Shown here one piece after another: positions 28,267 to 37,682 of a stretch of DNA of 64,000 bases; the first letter of the stretch is position 1, and each line of letters opens with the position of its first letter. Origin of the DNA: Burkholderia glumae LMG 2196 = ATCC 33617 (GTDB lineage: Bacteria; Pseudomonadota; Gammaproteobacteria; Burkholderiales; Burkholderiaceae). Both the position numbers and the translations under genes were made by a program. A model generated the notes under the pieces. That model saw only the letters and a list, made by a program, of their open reading frames with translations. It was not told the DNA's origin and did no database searches. The stretch is from positions 124,001-188,000 of the forward strand of contig NZ_CP009434.1 in assembly GCF_000960995.1 (NCBI RefSeq), read 5' to 3'.

Positions 28267-29301
28267 TCAGCCCTGCGGCGCGAAGTCGAGCAGCACCTTG
28301 CAGGCGTTCTTCGGGCTCTGTTCGGCCAGCTCCAGCGCGCGCCCCACCTCGCGGAAATCCACCTTGTGCGTGACGATCGACTCAGGCGTCACGAGCGCGC
28401 GCTCGAGCCAGCCGATCACGGTCGGGAACATCGCGCAGTTCAGGCGCGAGGCGGCCAGCGTCAGCTCCTTCTTGGTCAGCTCCTGCTGCGCGACCGACGA
28501 CGGCGTGGACGAGAAGCCGAGCAGCCCGATGCGGCCCGCCGGCGCCGCGAGCCGCACCGCCTCCTCGAGGATCGACGGATGGCCGACCGCGTCGAAGATC
28601 AGCGTCGGGCCGCCCTCCACGCCGCGCTTTTCCAGCGCCTCGCCGATCGCTTCCTCGCCGGCGTTGATGGTTTCGTCTTCGGCCGCGCCGCAGCGGCGCG
28701 CCAGCGCGAGCCGCTCGTCGAGGCGGTCGGTGATGAAGGCGCGCACGCCGTACACGCGCTTGAGCACCTGCAGGATCGTCAGCCCGACGGTGCCGGCACC
28801 ATAGACGAGCGCCACGTCGCCGGGCAGCACGCCGGTGCGTGCGGTCGCGTTGGCGGCCACCGCGAACGGCTCGACGACGGCCGCGCAGCTGTCGGCGATG
28901 CCCTCGGGAATCCGGTAGGCATTGGCAGCGGGCACGCAGACATACTCGCTGAAACCGCCGTCGCGATGCACGCCGAGCACCACCAGCTTGCGGCACACGT
29001 TGCGGCGGCCGATCCGGCAGGCCTGGCACCGGCCACAGCTGATCACGGGATCGACGGCCACCAGCTCGCCTAGGCGCGTGGCGTCCACGCCTTCGCCTAG
29101 CGCCTCGACGCGGCCCACGAACTCGTGGCCGATGATGCGCGGATATGAAACGAACGGGTTGTGCCCGCGATAGATGTGCAGGTCCGAGCCGCAAACGCCC
29201 GCGTAACGCACCCGCACGCGCACCTCGCCCGCAGCGGGCTGGGGCAGCGGCATTTCGCGCACGCTCAGGCTGTTCGGACGATCGACCACGACGCTCAGCA
29301 T
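28267..29301 (-). CDS. Zinc-dependent alcohol dehydrogenase (RspB-like)
   Basis: 344 residues of the medium-chain dehydrogenase family. Catalytic zinc ligands: C in GVCGSDLH, HE in IIGHEFVG, and a later Glu; structural zinc cysteines CGRCQACRIGRRNVC. The Rossmann NAD site is VYGAGTVGLTILQVL (~170). It resembles E. coli RspB and other sugar-acid dehydrogenases and sits 52 bp downstream of the mannonate dehydratase gene, the rspA-rspB arrangement. A role in oxidising a hexonate or its alcohol is inferred from context. ATG with GAGGAA upstream. Confidence 0.9.
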   Translation of the reverse strand: MLSVVVDRPNSLSVREMPLPQPAAGEVRVRVRYAGVCGSDLHIYRGHNPFVSYPRIIGHEFVGRVEALGEGVDATRLGELVAVDPVISCGRCQACRIGRRNVCRKLVVLGVHRDGGFSEYVCVPAANAYRIPEGIADSCAAVVEPFAVAANATARTGVLPGDVALVYGAGTVGLTILQVLKRVYGVRAFITDRLDERLALARRCGAAEDETINAGEEAIGEALEKRGVEGGPTLIFDAVGHPSILEEAVRLAAPAGRIGLLGFSSTPSSVAQQELTKKELTLAASRLNCAMFPTVIGWLERALVTPESIVTHKVDFREVGRALELAEQSPKNACKVLLDFAPQG

Positions 29302-29353
29302 GTCAGGTTCCTCGGTGTTGAAGGCGTTGGAGATGGGGCGCGCGCGGCGGCGC

Positions 29354-30562
29354 TCACCAGTTCCACATTGCGCCGTCGCGCAGCCGCGCGACCGGCAGAT
29401 AGGCGCGCTGGTAGGGATGCTTCGCGGCGAGCGCCTCGTCGATCTCCACGCCGAGCCCCGGCGCGTCGTCCATCACGAGGAAGCCCTGGTCGAAGCGGTA
29501 GCGGTGCGGAAACACCTCGTTGGTCAGCGCGTTGTGCGGCATCAGCTCCTGGATGCCGAAGTTCGGCGCCCATAGCCCGAAGTTCACGGCAGCCGCCATG
29601 CACACGGGCGACAGGTCGGTCGCGCCGTGAAAACCCGTGCGCACCTGGTACATCGCCGCGTAGTCGGCAATGCGCCGCGCATGCGTGATGCCGCCCGCAT
29701 GCACGATGGTCGAGCGGATGTAGTCGATCAATTGCTCGCGGATCAGGTCCTTGCAGTCCCAGATCGAATTGAACACCTCGCCCACCGCCAGCGGTGTGGT
29801 GGTGTGGCTGCGGATCAGCCGGAAGCTTTCCTGGTTTTCGGCAGGCGTCGCGTCTTCGAGCCAGAACAGCCGGTACGGCTCGAGATCGCGGCCGAGCCGC
29901 CCCGCCTCGATCGGCGTGAGGCGGTGGTGCGCGTCGTGCAGCAGGTGCGGCCCGAAGCCCACCGCCTCGCGCACCTTGCGGAACAGCTCGGGCGTGTGGC
30001 GCAAGTAGAGCGCGGTGTCCCAGGGCTCCTCGGGCGGCAGGCCCTTTTGCGCCGGCTCGTATTCGCCGGCCACCTTGCCCACGCCGTAGACCTTGTCGAG
30101 CCCCGGCACGCCGGACTGCACGCGAATCGCCAGATAGCCCTCCTCGATATGCCGATGCACCGCGTCCACGGCTTCCTCGTGGTCGCGGCCGTTGGCATGG
30201 CCGTACACCATCAGGCCGTCGCGGCTCTTGCCGCCGAGCAGACGGTAGACGGGCATGCCGGCCAGCTTGCCGAGGATGTCCCACAGCGCCATGTCGATCG
30301 CCGCGATCGCCGTCATCGTCACCGGGCCGCGCCGCCAATAGGCGCCGCGATAGAGATACTGCCAGATGTCCTCGATGTTGCGCGGATCGCGCCCGACGAG
30401 ACACGGGAACACGTGCTCCTCCAGGTACGCGCGCACCGCGAGTTCACGCCCGTTCAGCGTGGCGTCGCCGAGGCCGTGCACGCCCTCGTCCGTGACGATC
30501 TTCACCGTCACGAAGTTGCGGCCCGGACAGGTCACGATGGTCTGCAACCGTTCGATCTTCAC
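29354..30562 (-). CDS. manD: D-mannonate dehydratase (ManD/RspA, enolase superfamily)
   Basis: Dehydrates D-mannonate to 2-keto-3-deoxy-D-gluconate. 402 residues, the usual ManD length. Metal ligands are in order: D in LLHDAHHRLTP, E in FWLEDATPAENQ, E in PLAVGEVFNSIWDCKDLI. The acid/base region around YGHANGRD and the catalytic His in STIVHAGGITHARRI are present, plus the GFHGATDLSPVCMAAA barrel segment. This fits the efficient ManD subgroup, but some members act on D-gluconate or not at all. The GTG start at 30562 has GGAGGGAAACA upstream. It sits between gntR (66-bp gap) and the RspB-like gene. Confidence 0.93.
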   Translation of the reverse strand: MKIERLQTIVTCPGRNFVTVKIVTDEGVHGLGDATLNGRELAVRAYLEEHVFPCLVGRDPRNIEDIWQYLYRGAYWRRGPVTMTAIAAIDMALWDILGKLAGMPVYRLLGGKSRDGLMVYGHANGRDHEEAVDAVHRHIEEGYLAIRVQSGVPGLDKVYGVGKVAGEYEPAQKGLPPEEPWDTALYLRHTPELFRKVREAVGFGPHLLHDAHHRLTPIEAGRLGRDLEPYRLFWLEDATPAENQESFRLIRSHTTTPLAVGEVFNSIWDCKDLIREQLIDYIRSTIVHAGGITHARRIADYAAMYQVRTGFHGATDLSPVCMAAAVNFGLWAPNFGIQELMPHNALTNEVFPHRYRFDQGFLVMDDAPGLGVEIDEALAAKHPYQRAYLPVARLRDGAMWNW

Positions 30563-30628
30563 TGTTTCCCTCCCTCTGCATGCAGCCCGGGGCGCGGCGG
30601 CCGGCGGGCGGTTCGTGTGGCGCCCGGG

Positions 30629-31360
30629 TCAGTCGGTGAAATGCGTGGGCACCCGCCCGCGCACCTCGGGCAGGTGCGAGCCGACGCGGTCGATGTGGCT
30701 GGCCACCGTGGCGCCCAGCAACGCGACGTTGCGCGACGCCAGTTGGGCGAGGATCAGCTCGTGCTCGTGCAGCGCGCGGCGCGCGTGATCGGCGACGCGG
30801 TCGAGCAGCAGCCAGCGCACGCGGTCGAATTGCCGCTTCATCGGCTGAAGCATCTCCCACACGTGGCCACGGCCCGCGAACTCGAACAGCCGCCGGTGCA
30901 TGCGCTCGTCGAGATCGAAGAAGCGCTCCACGTCGCCGGCCTCCACGGCCTCGCGCTGCGCCGCGACGATCGCGCCGAATTCGGTCAGCTGTGCCGGCGT
31001 GATGGTCTGCGCGAGCTGCACGTGGTTGGCGCATTCGAGCGTGCTGCGCGCGAAGCGCCCTTCCTCCAGCTGCGAGACCGAGATCGGCGCGACCATCGTG
31101 CCGACCTTGCGGATGATGTTCACCAGATGCTCGTCGGCCAGCTGCGCGAGCGCCTCGCGCACCGGCGTGCGGCTGACCTCGAACGCTTCGGCGATGGCCG
31201 CCTCGGAGAGGCTCGTATGCGGCGGCAACGCGCCGCGCACGATCGCGTCGCGCAAAAAACGGTGAACCTGGGGGCGGTAGGGCTGGTCGGCGTTCGCCTC
31301 GAAGCCGCGCAGGGCTGCGAGCGCGATGTTTTCCTGCAGCGAGGGGGCCATGTCGGTCAT
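30629..31360 (-). CDS. GntR family (FadR subfamily) regulator of the mannonate cluster
   Basis: About 243 residues from MTDMAPSL. Winged helix DNA-binding domain at ~30-95 (LRDAIVRGALPPHTSLSEAA, then VSRTPVREALAQLADEHLV), then a helical FCD ligand domain with candidate metal ligands (DLDERMHRRLFEFAG, ALHEHELILAQLA). The frame is open to an ATG at 31390, but that codon lies inside a TACCATGGTA palindrome, so the start is likely 31360 or 31351. It leads the manD operon and probably represses it and the divergent genes through the two palindromes until a uronate-pathway sugar acid binds. Confidence 0.92.
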   Translation of the reverse strand: MTDMAPSLQENIALAALRGFEANADQPYRPQVHRFLRDAIVRGALPPHTSLSEAAIAEAFEVSRTPVREALAQLADEHLVNIIRKVGTMVAPISVSQLEEGRFARSTLECANHVQLAQTITPAQLTEFGAIVAAQREAVEAGDVERFFDLDERMHRRLFEFAGRGHVWEMLQPMKRQFDRVRWLLLDRVADHARRALHEHELILAQLASRNVALLGATVASHIDRVGSHLPEVRGRVPTHFTD

Positions 31361-31384
31361 AACGGATGGGCGTGCGATGATATG

Positions 31385-31394
31385 TACCATGGTA
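31385..31394. promoter_or_regulatory. Probable GntR operator TACCATGGTA (site 1)
   Basis: A perfect 10-bp palindrome 25 bp upstream of the chosen gntR start. An identical copy lies 96 bp away at 31481. Both sit in the divergent promoter region. Confidence 0.7.
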
Positions 31395-31480
31395 GCACTG
31401 CGATGATACGGGCAATTCCTAGCGTTTACACCGATAAAATCGGCGATACATGACGCCTATGCTTGGCTCATCACCAAATC

Positions 31481-31490
31481 TACCATGGTA
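31481..31490. promoter_or_regulatory. Probable GntR operator TACCATGGTA (site 2)
   Basis: Identical to site 1. It overlaps the first possible ATG (31485) of the fructuronate reductase-like gene, so binding would block its transcription start or early elongation. Confidence 0.7.
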
Positions 31491-32978
31491 AATGCCAGTC
31501 CCACGATGGCGAAACTCCTGAGCACCGCTGCGCTGTCGGCGCTGGCCCCGACCACACGACGGCCAACCTATGCGCGCGACCGGCTGCGCCGCGGCATCGT
31601 CCATCTCGGGCTCGGCGCGTTCCATCGCGCGCATCAGGCGCTCTACACGGAGGCGCTGCTCGAGCGCGGCGACGCACGCTGGGGCACGCTCGGCATCCAT
31701 CTGCGCGAGCGCCGCATGGCCGACCGGCTCGCCGCGCAGGACACGCTTTACTCGGTGACCGAAAGCGACGGCGAGGCCGCGCACAGTCGCGTGATCGGCG
31801 GCCTGCTCGGCGCGCTGCATGCGCCCTCGGCGCTGTCCAGCGTGCTCGACGCGATCGCCGATCCCGGCGTCGCGATCATCAGCCTGACCGTAACCGAAAA
31901 GGGCTACTGCATCGCGCCCGCCAGCGGCCAACTCGACGAGCACGATCCCGACCTCCGGCGCGACATGCTCGCGCCCGACGCGCCGCGCACCACGCTCGGC
32001 GTACTCGCCGCAGGCCTGCGCCGCCGCGCCGCCGCCGCGCCGCTGACGATCCTCTGTTGCGACAACATGACCGCCAACGGCGATACGCTGCGCCGGCTGC
32101 TGATGCAGTACGCAGGGCTCACCGACGCCGCGCTCGCGCGCCGGATCGGCGACACCATCGCGTTTCCGAACACCATGGTGGACCGCATCGTGCCGGCCGC
32201 GACGCCGGCCTCGCTCGCCGCGGCCGAGGCACGCCTGGGGCTGCGCGACGAGGCCGCGATCGTCTGCGAACCGTTTACGCAATGGGTCGTCGAGGACCGC
32301 TTCAGCGGTCCTCGGCCGGCCTGGGAGGACGCGGGCGCGCTGCTCACCGCGGACGTCCATCCCTACGAGGCGATGAAGCTGCGGCTGCTCAACGGCTCGC
32401 ATTCGGCGATCGCCTATCTCGGGCAGCTGCGCGGGCTCGCCACCGTGGCCGACGCGATGGCCGACCCGGCGCTGGCCGGCTTCGTGCATGGCCTGATGAC
32501 CGAGGATCTGCTCGCCACGGTGGCCGTACCGGCCGGCTTCGACATCGGTGCCTATTGCCGCGACCTGCTCGCCCGCTTTCGCAATCCCACGCTCGCGCAC
32601 GAGACGCGCCAGATCGCCACCGACGGCACCCGGAAGGTGCCCATGCGCTGGCTGCCGGCCCTGCGCGAGAGCCTGGCCGCCGGCGTCGAGCGGCCACGGC
32701 TCGAACGCGCGCTGGCCGCCTGGCTGCATTTCCTGGATACGGCGCGCAGCGACGCGGGCGAGCCGCTCGTGCTCGGCGATCCCGGTGCGGAGGCGCTGGC
32801 GGCCCGCCTGCAGTCGAGCGCCGCGCCGCTCGACAAGGCGCGGGCCGCGCTCGGCCACGCCAGCGTGTTCGGCAGCGTGCCATGGCCGGAGGCGTTCGTC
32901 ACGCGGCTCGCGGGGCATCTCGACACGCTGCGCCGCGCCGGCACCGGCGCGCTGCTCGCCGTGCCCGGCCACCGCTGA
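31485..32978 (+). CDS. Mannitol dehydrogenase family protein (fructuronate reductase-like)
   Basis: A long-chain polyol/uronate dehydrogenase of 497 residues at most. Visible: the N-terminal IVHLGLGAFHRAHQALY nucleotide site, LTVTEKGYCIAP, ILCCDNMTANGDTLRRL, IAFPNTMVDRIVPA, and the catalytic Lys region KLRLLNGSHSAIAYLG. Next to ManD it most likely interconverts D-fructuronate and D-mannonate (UxuB role), though a mannitol or arabinitol substrate cannot be excluded. The start is uncertain: ATG 31485 lies inside the operator palindrome, and ATG 31506 (MAKLLSTAAL) is nearer the family's usual start; neither has a good ribosome site. Confidence 0.88.
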   Translation: MVNASPTMAKLLSTAALSALAPTTRRPTYARDRLRRGIVHLGLGAFHRAHQALYTEALLERGDARWGTLGIHLRERRMADRLAAQDTLYSVTESDGEAAHSRVIGGLLGALHAPSALSSVLDAIADPGVAIISLTVTEKGYCIAPASGQLDEHDPDLRRDMLAPDAPRTTLGVLAAGLRRRAAAAPLTILCCDNMTANGDTLRRLLMQYAGLTDAALARRIGDTIAFPNTMVDRIVPAATPASLAAAEARLGLRDEAAIVCEPFTQWVVEDRFSGPRPAWEDAGALLTADVHPYEAMKLRLLNGSHSAIAYLGQLRGLATVADAMADPALAGFVHGLMTEDLLATVAVPAGFDIGAYCRDLLARFRNPTLAHETRQIATDGTRKVPMRWLPALRESLAAGVERPRLERALAAWLHFLDTARSDAGEPLVLGDPGAEALAARLQSSAAPLDKARAALGHASVFGSVPWPEAFVTRLAGHLDTLRRAGTGALLAVPGHR

Positions 32979-33098
32979 GCGCCGCGGCACCGTTTACCGC
33001 GGCGCCCGGCCCGCGGGCCGGCGCCGCCTGCCCCGGCACGCGCGACACCGGGGACGGCCCGCCGGCCGGACGCGCGACCACGCATCAGGAGACAAGGC

Positions 33099-34409
33099 AT
33101 GAAGCAACGCACCATGGGCTGGATAACGGTGTTCCTGTTATTCCTCGTCTACGGCATCAACTACCTGGACCGCGTGGCGCTGTCGCTCACCGCGCCGATG
33201 ATCCAGCAGGACCTCGGCATCGATGCGGCGCAGATGGGCATCGTGTTCAGCAGCTTCTTCGTCGGCTACGCGCTGTTCAACTTCGTGGGCGGGCTGGCCA
33301 GCGACCGGCTCGGGCCAAAGCTCGTCTACGTGCTGGCCGTCGCGCTCTGGTCGCTGTTCTGCGGACTGACGGCCGTGACTATCGGCTTCGCGAGCCTGCT
33401 GCTGGTACGCGTGCTGTTCGGCATGGCCGAGGGGCCGCTCTGCGCCGGCGCCAACAAAATGGTCAACAACTGGATGCCGCGCGAGCGCGCCGCCACCGCG
33501 ATGGGGCTGTTGAGCGCCGGCTCGCCGCTCGGCGGCGCGCTGGCCGGCCCGGTGGTGGGCCTGCTCGCGGCCAGCTTCGGCTGGCGGCCGGCGTTCTGGA
33601 TCATCTGCGCGATCGGGCTCGTGTGGGTGGTGGTATGGATCGCCCTGACCGCCGACGAACCGGCCAGCAGCCGGCTCGTGGCGGCTGCAGAGGCGCAGCC
33701 GGCGGGCGCCGGCGTCGCCCGCGCCGCGCACGCGGCGTTCGGCGCAGAGGCCGCGCAGCTGTCGCTGTGGGCCTGGGTCCGCCAGCCGCTCATCATCGCG
33801 GCCGCGTTCGCATTCTTCAGCTACAACTACGTGCTGTTCTTCTTCCTGAGCTGGTTCCCGAGCTACCTCGTGCAGGCCCATCACCTGAACCTGAAGGAGA
33901 TGAGCCTCGCCACCGTGGTGCCCTGGCTGGTGGGCACGGTCGGGCTTGCCGCGGGCGGCGCGATCTCCGATGCGATCTTCCGCTGGACCGGCAGGCTCAT
34001 GCTGTCGCGCAAGATCGTGCTGGTGGTGGCGCTGGTCGGCACCGGGCTCTGCGTCGGGGTGGCCGGCATCGTGCATACGGCAGCGAGCGCGGTGGCGCTG
34101 ATGTCGGTGGCGCTGTTCCTGCTTTACGTGACGGGCGCGCTGTACTGGGCCGTGGTGCAGGACGTCGTGCACCCGGCGAAGGTAGGCGGCGTGAGCGGCT
34201 GCCTGCATTGCCTGGGCAGCCTCTCCGGCGTGATCGGGCCGGCCGTGACCGGCCTGCTGGTGCAGCGCAGCGGCTCGTTCGCCACGGCGTTCCTGCTGGC
34301 GGGCGGCGTGGCGCTGGCGGGCGCGGTGCTGTCGGGGATCTTCATTCGCGAGCCGCGCGCACGCGACGCGATTCACGGAAGGCTGCTGCGCGAGCATGCC
34401 GGGCATTGA
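33099..34409 (+). CDS. MFS transporter, anion:cation symporter family (hexuronate/aldonate type)
   Basis: 436 residues with 12 predicted membrane helices and a central cytoplasmic loop (~190-225). The start WITVFLLFLVYGINYLDRVA carries the NYLDR signature of sugar-acid transporters such as ExuT, GudP and DgoT; also GFASLLLVRVLFGMAEGPL and GAGNK-like AGANKMVNNWMPRERAATAM. ATG follows CAGGAGACAAGGC. It lies 120 bp after the dehydrogenase gene on the same strand, so it probably imports the hexuronate or mannonate handled by this cluster. Confidence 0.93.
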   Translation: MKQRTMGWITVFLLFLVYGINYLDRVALSLTAPMIQQDLGIDAAQMGIVFSSFFVGYALFNFVGGLASDRLGPKLVYVLAVALWSLFCGLTAVTIGFASLLLVRVLFGMAEGPLCAGANKMVNNWMPRERAATAMGLLSAGSPLGGALAGPVVGLLAASFGWRPAFWIICAIGLVWVVVWIALTADEPASSRLVAAAEAQPAGAGVARAAHAAFGAEAAQLSLWAWVRQPLIIAAAFAFFSYNYVLFFFLSWFPSYLVQAHHLNLKEMSLATVVPWLVGTVGLAAGGAISDAIFRWTGRLMLSRKIVLVVALVGTGLCVGVAGIVHTAASAVALMSVALFLLYVTGALYWAVVQDVVHPAKVGGVSGCLHCLGSLSGVIGPAVTGLLVQRSGSFATAFLLAGGVALAGAVLSGIFIREPRARDAIHGRLLREHAGH

Positions 34410-35361
34410 GCAAAAGGCGCGCGACGGCAAGGCAGGGCTTTGGAGCAGGCGCTCACCGAGCACTACGGCGAAAATCGCAGGATGGCGATCTCGCCTGGGC
34501 AAGCGATCGCCTCCCCGATGCCACGATTTCGAGGCAAGACGTCGAGGAAAATCGCGAAAGCCACCATCCGGCTTTCGTTGATTCGCGCTACGGCGGCAGC
34601 CTCCCATGCGCAAACCGGCACGCGGCTCGCGAAATGGCAATCGGTAGTGGATTCGCCACGAGGGCGTCCGCCAACCGCCTGTCGAGGCATGGCTGCAAAG
34701 CAGCCGACACTGTCGTTTCGGCATGTCATGCCTCGCGAAGCCCGCGATTGCACGAGGCCGCGACGTGATCCGGCTTTCATGGACGGGCGTGTCGATTATT
34801 TCCTCGCCGGAACTATCCCGAAAAAACTTCTGCCATACGCCCGGCCTCCTCCATGGGAAAGCCTGAAACCCTGCTTGCCAATCGACGATGCGAAGCCCAT
34901 CGCTGCCCGCTCGTCACCCGCACGGCTCACCCCGATGGCCGCTCACCGAGCCCTCGTCCGCATCCTGCCCCGAACACTGCTGGCGCCGTCAGCGGCGCGT
35001 GCGCCGCGCGCGATAGATCGAGATCGTGCCTGCCCCCAAGCACGGCACGAGCCGCATCAGCATGCCGCCTCCTAGCGCCGCGAACGCGTCGGCGCTAGCC
35101 AACAGCACCGCTCCCAAACCACATTCGGCAAGCACTCCTACTCGCACCTTGCGATCGCGCAACGACATGCTTCGCACTCCGGATAATCTATCACCCCGTT
35201 ACGCCATCGCAAGCCCACACGGCTTTGCCCATCAAAACCGGAATCACCCCATCCCCCCGCACTGCCCTGCTTGACCCGAGTCAACCCGGTCCGCTTCCCA
35301 CGGGTGTTTCATAACTGCCGACATAGCAAAAAGATCCGCAATACACCCAGGGGGAACCGAG
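34410..35361. other. 950-bp intergenic region
   Basis: Mostly without supported genes. It includes a small possible membrane-protein gene on the minus strand (separate entry) and an 8-bp hairpin cgaaagcc/ggctttcg at 34555-34577. The final 150 bp precede the cytochrome c operon and should hold its promoter. Confidence 0.4.
34989..35168 (-). CDS. Possible small membrane protein
   Basis: 59 residues starting MSLRDRKVRVGVLAECGLGA, then a hydrophobic, glycine-rich run (AVLLASADAFAALGGGMLMR, LVPCLGAGTISIY) and a basic tail RARRTRR. One or two membrane helices are likely. GGAG lies 9 bases before the ATG. I recognise no family; low but real chance of being a gene. Confidence 0.35.
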   Translation of the reverse strand: MSLRDRKVRVGVLAECGLGAVLLASADAFAALGGGMLMRLVPCLGAGTISIYRARRTRR

Positions 35362-37017
35362 ATGCCGTCACCAAGACTTTCATCGCGCTCGTACAAACGC
35401 CTTTCCATCGGCATCGCGGCCGCCGTCGTGCTCGGTGTGGGTGGCTTCCTGCTGCTGAGTTCGCCATGGATGTGGTCGATGACGCATCCGACGCGCAACG
35501 TCGCGAGTCCCGGCCCGGCCAATCCCGTCAACGGGCGCGAGCTCTTCTTGGCCGGCGACTGCGCGACCTGCCACGCGAGTCCGGGCCGCCACAACCCCCT
35601 GCTGCTCGGCGGCGGCAAGGCGCTCGACACCGCGTTCGGCAAGTTCTTCATGCCGAACATCTCATCCGATCCCGATGACGGGATCGGCCGCTGGACACTG
35701 GCGCAGTTCACGCGCGCGATGCGCGAAGGCGTCGGCCCCGACGGCCGGAACCTCTACCCGGCGTTCCCCTATACCTCCTACCAGCGCCTGAGCGCCGACG
35801 ACGTGCGCGACCTGTTCGCCTATCTGAAGACGCTGCCGCCGGTGCCGGGCAAGGCGCCCGTCCACCAGTTGGCGTTCCCGTACAACCTGCGGCGCGGCGT
35901 GGGCATCTGGCGGCTCATGTTCCTCGACGGCAAGCCGCTCGACGGCGGCGGCCCCGCGCCCGGTACGCCGGCCTCGCTCGGCAGCACGCCTGCGATCCAC
36001 GATCAACTGGTGGCACGCGGCCGCTATCTGGTGGAAGGCGCGGCCCACTGCGCCGAATGCCATTCGCCGCGCAACATGATGGGCGCGATCGAAAACGGCG
36101 AGCGCTTCGCCGGCGGCCCGGCGCCGGACGGCAAGGGTTATTTCCCGAACATCACGCAGAGCGACACCGGTATCAACTTCTGGGCCGCTGCCTCGATCGT
36201 CAATTATCTGAAGACGGGCGTGAGCCCGCTAGGCAAGACGGCCGGCGGCGACATGGCCGAGGTCGTGCAGAACACGCGGCAGTTGCCCACGCGCGACCTC
36301 TGGGCGATGGCCACCTACCTGAAGACGATCCCGGGCGTCGATCGCCCGGCTCCGGGCCAGCCGGAGCCGAACCGCACCGACAAGGTGGTGATGATCCCGG
36401 TGCGGCACGACGATTCGCCGCTGCCGGCCTCGCCGCAGGCCGACGTCGCCCGGACCGATACGCTCTACGTGGCGGCCACCAAGCCATTCTTCGGCAAGGC
36501 GGAGACGGTCGGCCGCAGCGACGGCAGCGACGGCAAGCTGCTGGCCGCCGCCACGCTGCACGTGCTCGAGCGCGACGGCGACGTGCTGCGAGTCGAGCTC
36601 GACGGCTGGCAGCCGGCCGGCGTGACCTCGGTTATCTACGCCCGCCGCGGCAAGCGGATCCTGTCCGCGCTGCTCGACGACACAGCGGCGGCCGGCCTCG
36701 AACGCGGCCCCGCCCAGGTCGATGCAGACACCGGCGCCGCGTGGACGCCAGTCAAACTCAGGGCGTGGATCGACGGCACCGATCTCAACACCAGCGTAGC
36801 GAATCTCTGGCGCTACTCGTCGGCGCTGCTGAACGGCACCTGCGCGGCCTGCCACTCGCTGCCCGAGCCGCGTCAGTTCTCCGCCAACCAGTGGGTCGGC
36901 ACGCTCAACGGCATGCGCCGCTACACGTCGCTGACCGACGACCAGTACCGCATGCTGCTGAGCTACGTCCAGAACCATGCCCGGGACACGGCACCGCCTG
37001 CCGCGGCGAAGCCATGA
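35362..37017 (+). CDS. Three-haem membrane-anchored cytochrome c
   Basis: 551 residues. An N-terminal signal anchor (~13-34), then two tandem cytochrome c domains like those of dehydrogenase cytochrome subunits: haem motif 1 CATCH (~67-71), haem motif 2 CAECH (~230). A linker region of ~150 residues with an SH3-like look (LHVLERDGDVLRVELDGWQP) leads to a C-terminal third haem motif CAACH (~494), whose RQFSANQWVGTLNGMRRYTSL tail resembles the C-terminal haem domain of TorC-type cytochromes. It overlaps torD by ATGA, so it is the electron donor for the molybdoenzyme. It is not a standard pentahaem TorC/NapC protein. Confidence 0.9.
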   Translation: MPSPRLSSRSYKRLSIGIAAAVVLGVGGFLLLSSPWMWSMTHPTRNVASPGPANPVNGRELFLAGDCATCHASPGRHNPLLLGGGKALDTAFGKFFMPNISSDPDDGIGRWTLAQFTRAMREGVGPDGRNLYPAFPYTSYQRLSADDVRDLFAYLKTLPPVPGKAPVHQLAFPYNLRRGVGIWRLMFLDGKPLDGGGPAPGTPASLGSTPAIHDQLVARGRYLVEGAAHCAECHSPRNMMGAIENGERFAGGPAPDGKGYFPNITQSDTGINFWAAASIVNYLKTGVSPLGKTAGGDMAEVVQNTRQLPTRDLWAMATYLKTIPGVDRPAPGQPEPNRTDKVVMIPVRHDDSPLPASPQADVARTDTLYVAATKPFFGKAETVGRSDGSDGKLLAAATLHVLERDGDVLRVELDGWQPAGVTSVIYARRGKRILSALLDDTAAAGLERGPAQVDADTGAAWTPVKLRAWIDGTDLNTSVANLWRYSSALLNGTCAACHSLPEPRQFSANQWVGTLNGMRRYTSLTDDQYRMLLSYVQNHARDTAPPAAAKP

Positions 37018-37673
37018 GCCCCGCCGCCAACGGGCAGGCGGCCCGCGTTGACGAGCGCGAAGCGGCGGCAGCCGTGGCCGGCTGGTTCGGCCGCCTGCTG
37101 CTGGCGCCGCTCGACGCCGCGACGATCGAGATCCACCGCAACGACACGCTGCACCGCTTCCTGCTCGACCTCGGCAGCGCGCTCGGCCGGCCGGCCGCGG
37201 CCGAGGCGCTCTCGCGCTTCCTGCGCGAGCCCTCGGCCGAGCACGCCGCGGCCCGCATGGGCCATCGCTTCGTGCGACTGTTCGAGGGCGTGGCCGGTCC
37301 CGACGTCATCCCGCTCTACGAAAGCGCGCACACGGGTGACGGCTCGAGCCTCTATCGCGCGCCGTTCGTAGAAATGCAGGCGATCCTGCGCGAGCTCGAC
37401 GTGGCCGTGGCCGATACCTGCCGCGAGCCGCCCGACCATCTCGGGCTCGAACTCGCCGCGTTGGCCGAAGCACTGGCCCAGCAAAAGCCGGCGCTGGCCG
37501 ACCAGTTGGCCGCGCGCCTGCGCGGCTGGGTGCCGAACATCGCGCGCGCCCTGGCCGCGCGCCACGACACCGGTCCCTACAGCGAGCTCGTCACGCTGCT
37601 GGACGCCTTTCTCTCATACCTGCCACCGGCCGCGACGATGCATGGCGCGCCGGGCGAGCGACCTTCCTTCTAG
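37014..37673 (+). CDS. torD: TorD-family molybdoenzyme chaperone
   Basis: Binds the Tat leader and apo-enzyme of TorA-type reductases until the cofactor is loaded. 219 residues, all-helical. Visible: AVAGWFGRLLLAPLDAATIE, LYRAPFVEMQAILRELDVAV, EPPDHLGLELAALAEALAQ (the EPPDHxxLEL signature of TorD/DmsD proteins) and RLRGWVPNIARALAAR. The start codon overlaps the cytochrome c stop (ATGA), and the stop is 9 bp before the reductase gene, so the three form one operon. Confidence 0.9.
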   Translation: MSPAANGQAARVDEREAAAAVAGWFGRLLLAPLDAATIEIHRNDTLHRFLLDLGSALGRPAAAEALSRFLREPSAEHAAARMGHRFVRLFEGVAGPDVIPLYESAHTGDGSSLYRAPFVEMQAILRELDVAVADTCREPPDHLGLELAALAEALAQQKPALADQLAARLRGWVPNIARALAARHDTGPYSELVTLLDAFLSYLPPAATMHGAPGERPSF

Positions 37674-37682
37674 GAGTCTCCG

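Noticed and set aside
31463..34768. 1101-codon plus-strand frame
   Set aside because: Runs in another frame across the fructuronate reductase-like and MFS genes, both with clear motifs; Arg/Ala-rich shadow.
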